Positions 17,134-25,557 of a DNA stretch of 64,000 nucleotides are shown piece after piece. Within the stretch, counting starts at the first letter, position 1. Every line of letters starts with the position of its first letter. A program made the position numbers and the translations under genes. Where the stretch lies: positions 282,723-346,722 of the forward strand of contig NZ_QNSE01000003.1 in assembly GCF_003315485.1 (NCBI RefSeq). The letters are read 5' to 3'. The notes under the pieces are model-generated. The model had not been told where the DNA came from. It saw only the letters and a program-made list of their open reading frames with translations, and searched no databases. Source of the stretch: Marinomonas rhizomae (GTDB taxonomy: Bacteria; Pseudomonadota; Gammaproteobacteria; Pseudomonadales; Marinomonadaceae).

Positions 17134-19845
17134 CTACAAACGCAAGCCGATGGGCAAGCTCTCTCCGACCAAAGCATTAAGCTCATCGCTGTTGATCTCA
17201 ATTTGGCTTTCTAAACGTTCAAGCCACTGGATCGGACATTTATCTTTTTTGAGTTTATTTTCCACTTTTTTGCGCATAGCGCTAAGCTTATCAGATTCCT
17301 CGACACTAACTTGGCACATCAGTACCGCTGCTAACCCTGCCTGCTTACGCTTTTTCCAATCTTCTTTAAGAGCAACCTCCAAAATCGGAAAGAGTTTGTC
17401 CTCTACTATTCTTTGCTCTTGCTTGCCAAATAATAGATGACGGGAAGCAATACGCCCTATCGTCCACCAAGCTGTATCTGGCTCAGAAGTCTTTTGTAAA
17501 CGCTTCAACAACCAATCAATCGTGGTGACTTTGTCTTCATTCGACAAACTCTCTAACGCGCCAACCAAACGAATTAAATCATCGCTGGATTTAGTCGTCA
17601 GTGCTTTCATCTTGTCACGAGAACGCTGCCCTGTTGGCGAATAATATTGGCTAAACTGTTTAAACAAATGCGTTTGTTGCTCTACCGATAAGCCACCAGC
17701 AATACGGCGATACAAGGTCCAATATTGCCCCCAAACGGGTGCCGTATCGAACTGAGTGCCTGCTTTAGTGGTATTAACCACTTGCTGAACTCGCGTCATA
17801 TCATCCTTAGCACCAAAACCTGGGCGTAAACAATAGCCCATGAGCTGCAACCATTGTCGCTCATGCGGAGCGCTTTTGGTTCGAGCTGATTTTACACTTA
17901 ACAATTTATCCACTAAACGTCGTGACGTGGCAAGATTCCAATCATCTCGATTGCCCAACAGCTGATCCAAATCCTGTTTGAGTGATTTCACCAAATCCGG
18001 ATTTTGCTTTTGACCCGCACTGGAAAAACACTTAGCTAGATGCTCTTCAGCTTGCCCCATATTGGCATGCAGCAAATCATTTTCATCAGCTTGCTCAGAG
18101 CCTTGTGAGGAACCCACATGGGTGGAGAATTCCAAACGCCATTGATCTTTCTGGTTGTGGGCGCATAGCTGGACTTGCAACACACCCACTTCGGTCATTT
18201 GAACTGATAAGGTGACTGCTGTCTCTTGCAAATCAATGGAGCCATCTAACTCTGTCATCAAGGTAGAAATGTAATGCAGTCCATTTTGATCACGAAGGTT
18301 GCCGACGATACAATCAATATGATCATCGGACCGAAACAAGGGGAACTGCACTTGCTGACCGAGAGTGACAAAGAACTCTTGCTCCAAGCGAATGGTCTCA
18401 CCTTTCAGAGTGCCCTTTGGCAAGATGCCGACGAACTGATCTTCACCAAGCTTCAAGTACAAACTGTGCGCCACTCCACTTTCAATTCGTGTACTTTCGC
18501 CCGCCAAAGCACTTAAATACATGGCTGCGCCTTTGGCAACGGCATCGTTAGGTTCGTCTGCAGAACAGACAAGGATAGGTTCAGAAGACCAAGTATTCAG
18601 TTGTTCTAATAACCGAGTTTTCAATACAGGACTATTAAATAAGCCGCCGTTAAACAACACTGCATCCGGCATAGGCGAGCCTGTTGCCGCTTCGATTACA
18701 GTTTTATGCTGCTGTAAAAACGCCGCCAAATGACGTGTAAAAGCAGGGTCAGATTCGTAAGGCAAACCCAAAGTGTGCATGGCGTAATCGCTCTTTTGTA
18801 CCTTGTCATTGCCATTCACCAAAGGAAAAAAGCCATTGTGAATTTGTTCTAACAAGGCGTCTCTGGAGACATCAAACTTTTGCGAGCCACCAATTAAACG
18901 ACTACCACCACCAAGCACCGTAATACTTAGCGAATCTGGTGCACCATCTCCCAACAAGGTCTCTTTCGCCTGACGAGTTTGCTGAACCAAGGCCGCTAAG
19001 CGCGTGGCTGATAAAGCAGAAATTTGTTTTGGATCTAACTGAAACGCCAAGGCTTGATCTAGGTTATCGCCACCCAGTAATAAATGTTCGCCTACGGCAA
19101 CACGCTTCAGAGATACGCTGCTATTGTTTGAAGACGCAGACTTGATCGCCACCAAACTAAAATCACTGGTACCACCGCCGATATCGACAACCAGAAGCAT
19201 TTTTTTGTCCGCTAACGCAGCAAGTTTTCCGTCATCACTGATGTAGTGATAACAGGCCGCCTGCGGCTCTTCAAGCAGATATAAATCCTGCAAACCTGCC
19301 AACTTCGCCGCTTCTAATGTCAAAGCTCGCGCCTCTTCATCAAAAGAGGCAGGCAAGGTTAACGCGATGGATTGAGACTCTAGCGGTGCCTCTGCAAAGC
19401 GATGATTCCAGCTTTGCTTAATGTGTAATAACAGAACCTTACTCGCCTCAAGAGGACTTAGTTTTTTCGGGAACTCACTCGCCCAAGGCAAAATAGCGGA
19501 GCGTCTATCAACCTGACGATGGCTCAACCAGCTTTTCGCACTTTGCACCAACTGCCCGGCTCTTCGCTGACCCAGAGTCAACGCTCCCGCACCAACGATG
19601 CGCTCTTTATCATGATGACGCCAAGGCAAAACTGGATCAATCTTTCCAATTTCATCTGACGCCAACACATAAATAGCACTCGGCAAATGTGTAAGCTCTT
19701 GAACCGAACCATCCGCCATCACTTGAGGAATAGGCAACAATTCTGGTTCAGCTTGCCCATAAGCAGGCACATAAGAGACGACACAATTAGTTGTCCCTAA
19801 ATCGATACCTACGCGATAAGAGGAACGAGAAGCGGTTTGCGCCAT
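17134..19845 (-). CDS. Large Hsp70-family protein (DUF3731-type C-terminus)
   Basis: A 903-residue Hsp70 homologue, about 260 longer than DnaK. The ATPase half (roughly 10-440) has phosphate-1 GIDLGTTN, an SAKSWL segment where DnaK has its catalytic lysine, VDIGGGTSDF, LLGGDNLD in place of GGEDFD, and LFNGGLFN. The usual interdomain linker (VLLLDV type) is absent. A short beta region follows, then about 300 mostly helical residues matching my recollection of the DUF3731 extension found on this subfamily. It starts three bases after the other Hsp70 gene, with GGGAGG as ribosome site, and is the last gene of the DUF2760 operon. Client and co-chaperone are unknown. Confidence 0.85.
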   Translation of the reverse strand: MAQTASRSSYRVGIDLGTTNCVVSYVPAYGQAEPELLPIPQVMADGSVQELTHLPSAIYVLASDEIGKIDPVLPWRHHDKERIVGAGALTLGQRRAGQLVQSAKSWLSHRQVDRRSAILPWASEFPKKLSPLEASKVLLLHIKQSWNHRFAEAPLESQSIALTLPASFDEEARALTLEAAKLAGLQDLYLLEEPQAACYHYISDDGKLAALADKKMLLVVDIGGGTSDFSLVAIKSASSNNSSVSLKRVAVGEHLLLGGDNLDQALAFQLDPKQISALSATRLAALVQQTRQAKETLLGDGAPDSLSITVLGGGSRLIGGSQKFDVSRDALLEQIHNGFFPLVNGNDKVQKSDYAMHTLGLPYESDPAFTRHLAAFLQQHKTVIEAATGSPMPDAVLFNGGLFNSPVLKTRLLEQLNTWSSEPILVCSADEPNDAVAKGAAMYLSALAGESTRIESGVAHSLYLKLGEDQFVGILPKGTLKGETIRLEQEFFVTLGQQVQFPLFRSDDHIDCIVGNLRDQNGLHYISTLMTELDGSIDLQETAVTLSVQMTEVGVLQVQLCAHNQKDQWRLEFSTHVGSSQGSEQADENDLLHANMGQAEEHLAKCFSSAGQKQNPDLVKSLKQDLDQLLGNRDDWNLATSRRLVDKLLSVKSARTKSAPHERQWLQLMGYCLRPGFGAKDDMTRVQQVVNTTKAGTQFDTAPVWGQYWTLYRRIAGGLSVEQQTHLFKQFSQYYSPTGQRSRDKMKALTTKSSDDLIRLVGALESLSNEDKVTTIDWLLKRLQKTSEPDTAWWTIGRIASRHLLFGKQEQRIVEDKLFPILEVALKEDWKKRKQAGLAAVLMCQVSVEESDKLSAMRKKVENKLKKDKCPIQWLERLESQIEINSDELNALVGESLPIGLRL

Positions 19846-19848
19846 GGT

Positions 19849-21627
19849 CTAAGCCTCCCTAACTTGAAACTCAATTGTCCAACTTAGGTCAGATTGAGTA
19901 TCGTGCGCTTGCAGCAGCAGCAATCCCAATTCAGTAACACGGGCAGTCAGATAAACTCGCACCATGTCGCCAGCTTGGTAATGACCTGCGTCTAATCGTA
20001 CCGACAAAGGGTTCAATTCACTTAGCTGGGGAACAGAAAACGACGCAATGACCTTACCTACCGAATCCACTTCGTTGTTTTTTGATTGGAAAAAACGGAA
20101 GGTCACACTTTCACCAACCACAAGAGAAAATTCATTCGGCAGCATTTGCTCTTCTGAACCTTCCTCCAAACCAAATGGCGCTACACAAATGGCATCAACA
20201 GGAGGAGCCATTCCAGGAATCGCCGGCATTGGACTAGCCACACCAATGTAATAGTTCGCCGCTAGACCACTTTTTACTTTGACACCGCCCTCAGCTTGCA
20301 CTTGGGCATAGTAAGTCGCACCTTTAGCAACCGCATAATCCAAATGAGACGGCGTTAACAGAGTTAATGCGCAGCTATCCATCGATTCGGCCAGCATGGA
20401 AGCCAAACGAGTTTCTAGGGTATTGCGAATGACAGTGGCATTGAACACACCTCCGTTTAACAACACTTTGCTTGGTTTCACATCGTGCTGAGCTAAGAAT
20501 TCACTGATATGGCGAGTGATCGCTGGATCACCTTCGTAATCCAAGTTAATCGCACTGAAACCACTACGAACTGTTTTTTGAGCTTGCTCACCCAACTGTG
20601 CTTGTGGAAAAAAACCATCAATTAAAAGCCGTTGAACATCGTTTTGTGTCAGCGTTGCCTTGATACTGTTGTTAAACAAACTACGACCACGACTAGGCAC
20701 AACAACGCTCACGTCATCTAAATCCGCGTTGGTTAGCAAACGCTCTTTTGCTTCTCGGCAAGCTTGGGTCAAACCGCTGATTTGCCAAGGTTCAAGATTA
20801 GTGCCGCTTTGCGCTAGCTGAGCCGCCAAATGGTAAGTCAGCGTCAAATCCATATTGTCGCCACCAAGAAGAATATGACGACCCACAGCGACCCGCTCTA
20901 GACCAAGCACTCCATCTTGCTCTACCGCTTGGATTAACGATAAATCTGTTGTACCGCCACCCACGTCGACAACCAAAATATGCTCATTGACATCTAGGCT
21001 TTCAGACCAGCTTTGCTGATCACTTAACCAAGCATAAAAGGCCGCTAACGGCTCCTCAATCAAACGAGCACGCAAACCGACTTTTTCCGCGGCTTGTTCA
21101 GTAATAGCACGAGCAGCAGGATCAAATGATGCAGGCACAGTAATAACAAGGGTTTGCTCGGCAATTGGAGCAGCAGGAAATTGATGGTCCCATGCACTGA
21201 CCAAATGCGCCAATAAGGTTTCTGTCACCTGTGCTGGAGACACTTTTTCTACTTCTTCAAGCGCATCCACAGGCAATACCGCTTCATCAGCACTAACACG
21301 AGAATGACACAACCAGCTTTTGGCACTTTGCACCAATCGACCAGAAGACTTCGCACCCAACTCACGCGCTAGTTGTCCGACTACCGAAGGGGCCCTGCCC
21401 CAAGGAAGCTGTAAATCGCTCTCTAAAAATTCACTTTGGTGAGGAAAATACACAAATGAAGGAAGTAAAGGACGAGCATCCACTTGACCTGCCGCGATAA
21501 ACTGCGGAATCGCCAATTGCTGAATACGACCTACTTGATCTGATTCGGTTGCCGTTTGGCTAGAAGGCGAATAATAGACAGCCGAATGCGTGGTACCTAG
21601 ATCGATACCAATGAAATATTGACTCAT
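19849..21627 (-). CDS. Second Hsp70-family protein (DnaK-like ATPase)
   Basis: A 592-residue Hsp70 homologue with the full nucleotide-binding signature: GIDLGTTHS (residues 7-15), LVQSAKSWL, ASFDPAARAI with IEEPLAAFYAWL, VDVGGGTTDLSLI, LLGGDNMDLTL and LLNGGVFN. Beyond about residue 450 there is a short beta-rich domain but no DnaK-type linker and no helical lid of normal length. It is clearly related to, but not a recent duplicate of, its 903-residue neighbour. It starts three bases after the DUF2760 stop, with GAGG eight bases upstream. No dnaJ or grpE lies nearby, so it probably is not a general chaperone. Confidence 0.86.
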   Translation of the reverse strand: MSQYFIGIDLGTTHSAVYYSPSSQTATESDQVGRIQQLAIPQFIAAGQVDARPLLPSFVYFPHQSEFLESDLQLPWGRAPSVVGQLARELGAKSSGRLVQSAKSWLCHSRVSADEAVLPVDALEEVEKVSPAQVTETLLAHLVSAWDHQFPAAPIAEQTLVITVPASFDPAARAITEQAAEKVGLRARLIEEPLAAFYAWLSDQQSWSESLDVNEHILVVDVGGGTTDLSLIQAVEQDGVLGLERVAVGRHILLGGDNMDLTLTYHLAAQLAQSGTNLEPWQISGLTQACREAKERLLTNADLDDVSVVVPSRGRSLFNNSIKATLTQNDVQRLLIDGFFPQAQLGEQAQKTVRSGFSAINLDYEGDPAITRHISEFLAQHDVKPSKVLLNGGVFNATVIRNTLETRLASMLAESMDSCALTLLTPSHLDYAVAKGATYYAQVQAEGGVKVKSGLAANYYIGVASPMPAIPGMAPPVDAICVAPFGLEEGSEEQMLPNEFSLVVGESVTFRFFQSKNNEVDSVGKVIASFSVPQLSELNPLSVRLDAGHYQAGDMVRVYLTARVTELGLLLLQAHDTQSDLSWTIEFQVREA

Positions 21628-21630
21628 GAG

Positions 21631-22239
21631 TTATACCTCGATTTCAGCTGGCGCTAGAATATTTAGGCTTTCTGTATTGGTTACTTTTGGCAGACGAGTT
21701 TCCGTCACTTTCCAACCAGGATGAATCAGCGTGCCAGAATATGGGCCATCACCTTCCACTCGACCTTCAAGCTTAATCTGCTTGGAATCGTAACCAGATG
21801 GTACTTCTACACGGCTATTTTCCGCGGCGCTGTTCACAGCATCAAGAGACACGACATCGATGGTAAAATGTTGCTTCAATACTTTAGAACAACCTGCGTG
21901 AATTTGACGAGATGCCGCCCCCACATCCGCATCGCTGTAATCATCAATGCTTTCTTGGATGAAATCGATAAAGCGCGCTTCTTGTTGCAGCAATTGTAGT
22001 AACTGGTGCGCTCCGTCAGCGTTGACCGTATCCAAAACAGGTGCAGCGACTTCGATTTCACGAATCACTTCCACTTCTTCTGTTATGACTTTAGGCTCGA
22101 CTTCGAAGGCAAATTGCTCGCCTTGATCAACCGTTTGACAGCGAGCGGCATAGTCGCCGCTCCCCATGTATTTAAAGAACTGACCAAAAGCGCCAAAAAA
22201 GCGCGGTATAAATGAAACTGGTTTAATTTTATTCGTCAT
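21631..22239 (-). CDS. DUF2760 domain protein, Hsp70 operon partner
   Basis: A 202-residue protein recognised as DUF2760 by its start (SFIPRFFGAFGQFFKYMGSGDYAARC) and its C-terminal GPYSGTLIHPGWKVTETRLP. The middle is acidic, then helical (HQLLQLLQQEARFIDFIQESIDDYSDADVG). There is no signal peptide or clear membrane helix beyond the weakly hydrophobic N-terminus. It is the first gene of the three-gene set with two Hsp70 homologues, separated from the second by three bases, and follows uup by 21 bases. In my recollection the domain regularly travels with these Hsp70 genes. Its function is not known; a dedicated partner or substrate of the Hsp70s is inference. Confidence 0.8.
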   Translation of the reverse strand: MTNKIKPVSFIPRFFGAFGQFFKYMGSGDYAARCQTVDQGEQFAFEVEPKVITEEVEVIREIEVAAPVLDTVNADGAHQLLQLLQQEARFIDFIQESIDDYSDADVGAASRQIHAGCSKVLKQHFTIDVVSLDAVNSAAENSRVEVPSGYDSKQIKLEGRVEGDGPYSGTLIHPGWKVTETRLPKVTNTESLNILAPAEIEV

Positions 22240-22260
22240 AATCTACCCGTTTTGCGCTGT

Positions 22261-24189
22261 TTACCCATTTTGCATCTCTTCAAGCTCTAACCAACGCTCC
22301 ATGGTTGTTTCAAGCTCTTCTTCTTTATGCGCTAATTTCGCCAAAGTTTTCTGAACCTTATCCGCATCATCGGTATAAAATTCTGGCGCGCTAGTGGTGA
22401 CATGCAACGCGGCGATCTCTTCTTCCAACTTCGCAATGGTCGCAGGCATATTGTCAAATTCGCGCTGCATTTTATAGCTTAGCTTCGCTTTTGGTTTCGC
22501 CTGGATAGAGGTTTTTTTATCCTCTTCGACTTTTTTTGCGTTTGTCTTGGCTTTTTCTTTTTTACTTGGTGTGTCGTCAGTTTGCGATGTGGATTCTGTT
22601 GGGAATTTACCACCTTGACGAATCCAATCTTGATATCCGCCAACGTATTCTTTCACTCGGCCTTCGCCTTCAAAAGCAATCACGCTGGTTACCACGTTAT
22701 CTAGAAAGGCACGGTCATGGCTTACCAATAACAAGGTGCCATCGTAGCTCATTAGAAGCTCTTCAAGCAGTTCTAATGTTTCCACATCAAGGTCGTTGGT
22801 TGGCTCATCCATGATTAACAGATTGGCTGGGCGAGTAAATAACTTCGCTAGCAATACTCGATTTCGCTCACCGCCAGACAAGGCTTTTACTGGAGTACGG
22901 GCACGCTCAGGTGGGAAAAGGAAATCACCAAGATAGCCAATAACATGTTTGTTCTGACCATTGATTTCGATAACGTCTTTACCTTCACCAACGTTTTCCG
23001 CAACCGTTTGTTCTGGATCAAGTTGCTCACGCAGCTGATCGAAATACGCTACGTTAAGTTTCGTACCTTGACGCACCAAACCCGTTTCTGGCTCAAGATC
23101 CCCTAATAGAATTTTAAGGAAGGTACTTTTACCGCAACCATTTGGTCCAATTAGACCGATTCGGTCTCCGCGATTTACCACGAAGTCCATTGGTTGCAAA
23201 ATTACTTTATCCTCAAATGAATGACCTACTTGAGTAAATTCTGCGACCAACTTACCAGACTTATCTTTGGTCTCAATCGCCATTTTGGCATTGCCTTGGC
23301 GATTAATGCGTTCAGAGCGCTCTTCACGTAAGGCTTTCAAAGCACGAACTCGACCTTCATTACGGGTACGACGTGCTTTAATACCTTGGCGAATCCACAC
23401 TTCTTCTTCTGCAAGGCGCTTATCGAACAAAGCGTTTGCACGCTCTTCTTCTTCCAGCATCTTCTCTTTAAAAGCAAGAAAAGCGGTGATGTTGCCGCTG
23501 AAGGAAATTAGATTACCGCGATCAAGTTCGATGATACGGTTAGCCAATTTTTCTAGGAAACGACGGTCATGGGTAATAAATAAGATCAAACCGCGGAATT
23601 GCTGAAGCTGTTGCTCCATCCATTCGATTGTTGGCACATCCAAATGGTTAGTTGGCTCGTCTAGTAGCAAGACATCTGGGTTAGAAATCAGCGCCTGCGC
23701 CAAAATAACGCGACGACGCCAACCACCAGATAATTCAGACATCAATTTGTCAGCCGGCAAAGCCAAACGCTGAATCATGTGATTCACACGCTGCTCTAGA
23801 TCCCAGCCTTGAATTCGATCTAATTCAGTCTGAATATCACTTAATTCATTGGTGTGATCATTCTCGAAATCTTCTAATAACTTAAAGTAACGAGTCATTA
23901 ACGAGTGCGCCTCACCGGCGCCCTCACTGACCACTTCACGAACGGTTTTTTCATTCGCATCAGGCAATTCTTGTGGAAGCTGACCAATAGTCATGCCTCC
24001 TTCTAAGCGAACAACGCCTTCATCGGCAACTTGCTCGCCTAAAATGACTTTTAACAGTGTCGACTTACCCGCACCATTACGACCGATAATTGCAACACGC
24101 TCTCCAGCTTCGGCTGAAAAACTAATTTTTGACAGCAGTGGATTATGCCCAAAAGCAACACTGATCTGTTCTAACGACAATAGACTCAT
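22261..24189 (-). CDS. uup: ABC-F ATPase Uup
   Basis: A 642-residue soluble ABC-F protein with two ATPase cassettes. Cassette 1 has GRNGAGKSTLL, LSGGWRRRVIL and LLLDEPTNHLD; cassette 2 has GPNGCGKSTFL, LSGGERNRVLL and LIMDEPTNDLD. The linker between them is charged and helical (ALFDKRLAEEEVWIRQGIKARRTRNEGRVRALKALREER). The C-terminal ~80 residues form a Lys/Glu-rich coiled coil, which together with the length identifies Uup (E. coli protein about 635 residues). ABC-F proteins act on the ribosome; Uup is linked to transposon-excision and ribosome-assembly phenotypes. Only 21 bases separate it from the DUF2760 gene, so read-through into the Hsp70 operon is likely. Confidence 0.92.
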   Translation of the reverse strand: MSLLSLEQISVAFGHNPLLSKISFSAEAGERVAIIGRNGAGKSTLLKVILGEQVADEGVVRLEGGMTIGQLPQELPDANEKTVREVVSEGAGEAHSLMTRYFKLLEDFENDHTNELSDIQTELDRIQGWDLEQRVNHMIQRLALPADKLMSELSGGWRRRVILAQALISNPDVLLLDEPTNHLDVPTIEWMEQQLQQFRGLILFITHDRRFLEKLANRIIELDRGNLISFSGNITAFLAFKEKMLEEEERANALFDKRLAEEEVWIRQGIKARRTRNEGRVRALKALREERSERINRQGNAKMAIETKDKSGKLVAEFTQVGHSFEDKVILQPMDFVVNRGDRIGLIGPNGCGKSTFLKILLGDLEPETGLVRQGTKLNVAYFDQLREQLDPEQTVAENVGEGKDVIEINGQNKHVIGYLGDFLFPPERARTPVKALSGGERNRVLLAKLFTRPANLLIMDEPTNDLDVETLELLEELLMSYDGTLLLVSHDRAFLDNVVTSVIAFEGEGRVKEYVGGYQDWIRQGGKFPTESTSQTDDTPSKKEKAKTNAKKVEEDKKTSIQAKPKAKLSYKMQREFDNMPATIAKLEEEIAALHVTTSAPEFYTDDADKVQKTLAKLAHKEEELETTMERWLELEEMQNG

Positions 24190-24451
24190 ATCTATCCATA
24201 TAAAGTAAAAATTTTGTGGCGGTATAGTATCATCCTTCTAACCGAAGGTTCAGCAAATAGACGAGACTAGCGATTAAAAAGAAACAGTTTTTTTGCGTGA
24301 TAAAATCATTTTTAGCAACTTTGGTCATAAAATGACGATGTTATCTTGCTATTGTCTGCACAAGGTTTAATCAAAAACACTTTCTTCCTTATTATTTACG
24401 CATATACTAACCCCAACATAATGATAAATTTTATATCTCACGGAGTGTCAA

Positions 24452-25546
24452 ATGGAGTTTAAGAGCAAGGTAGGACCAATTACAGCAGTGGTCGTTGCCG
24501 TCGCAACCGTAACTTGGATGATTGCAGGAGGGAATGGCGTCACGGTTAGTCCAACAGGGGAAAAACCTCATGACAATACCCTTACGTCTCAAACATCAGA
24601 AAGTCAGCTAGCATATCCTGTTCAAGCTAAAACTCTTACTACCAAAACCATTGAGATGCATTTGCCATTAAGTGGAAAAACCTTAGCCGGCGAAACTCTT
24701 CAACTTATAAATACCTACTCTGGCCGTATTACAAAGCTACCAGTAGAAAAAGGCCGCTTTATCAATAAAGGCAGCTCAATCTTGCAAATCGACACTCGAA
24801 TATTAAAAGCACAAATAGAACAAGCTGGATTGCTAGTGAAACAAAAACAACTTGAGCTTGACGGCATTAGAAAGCTCAATGCTGGCAATTTGACATCGAA
24901 AGTCAATTTAGCCCAAGCAGAAACGGACTTAGCATCCGCAAAAGCAGCAAAAGAAGCATTTTTAATTGACCTAGAAAACGCAAACGTCACAGCGCCCTTT
25001 TCCGGCATATTAAACAGTCTAAATGTGCAAGAAGGACAAGTGCTAGCACCAAACACAACGATCGGCACCTTGGTTTCTGTTAACCCAATAAAAGTTAGCG
25101 TGAATATCCCACAAAATAAAATCCAACTTATAAAGCTTGGTACTCAAGGCAATATCCGCCTCGAATCAGGCTATGAGACAGAAGGTTTTGTTTCTTATAT
25201 CAGCACAACAGCCAACGAATCCAGCCGAACCATTAGCGTCGAAATGCAAGTAAGCAATCCAAACAATACCATCCCAGCGGGATTAACGGCGGCTGTAGAT
25301 TTTGTTTTAGACCAACAAAGAGCTCACGCTTTCTCCCCAGCACTGCTTACTTTAGATGACTCCGGTAGGACAGCCATAAAAACCATTAACATAGACAATA
25401 CGGTTGTTGTATCAACAGTCGAAATTATTAAATCAGAGCGTGACCAAGTCTGGGTGCGCGGCCTTCCCGATAATGTGAACATCATCACCGTCGGACAGGG
25501 TTTTGTTTCTGCGGGCGATAAAGTCGAAGCCCACTACCAAAACTAA
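24452..25546 (+). CDS. RND efflux periplasmic adaptor (membrane fusion protein)
   Basis: A 364-residue HlyD/AcrA-type adaptor. An N-terminal hydrophobic segment (residues 8-26) anchors it; there is no lipobox cysteine. A biotinyl-lipoyl half-motif (LINTYSGRITKLPVEKGRFINKGSSILQID) is followed by a helical hairpin (around 115-165, AQIEQAGLLVKQKQLELDGIRKLNAG), the second lipoyl half (VTAPFSGILNSLNVQEGQVL), and beta-barrel and membrane-proximal domains. GGAG lies seven bases before the ATG. It is followed after 11 bases by the RND pump gene. No TolC-type gene is in the operon, so an outer-membrane channel must be shared from elsewhere. Confidence 0.9.
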   Translation: MEFKSKVGPITAVVVAVATVTWMIAGGNGVTVSPTGEKPHDNTLTSQTSESQLAYPVQAKTLTTKTIEMHLPLSGKTLAGETLQLINTYSGRITKLPVEKGRFINKGSSILQIDTRILKAQIEQAGLLVKQKQLELDGIRKLNAGNLTSKVNLAQAETDLASAKAAKEAFLIDLENANVTAPFSGILNSLNVQEGQVLAPNTTIGTLVSVNPIKVSVNIPQNKIQLIKLGTQGNIRLESGYETEGFVSYISTTANESSRTISVEMQVSNPNNTIPAGLTAAVDFVLDQQRAHAFSPALLTLDDSGRTAIKTINIDNTVVVSTVEIIKSERDQVWVRGLPDNVNIITVGQGFVSAGDKVEAHYQN

Positions 25547-25557
25547 GGAGGCCCATT

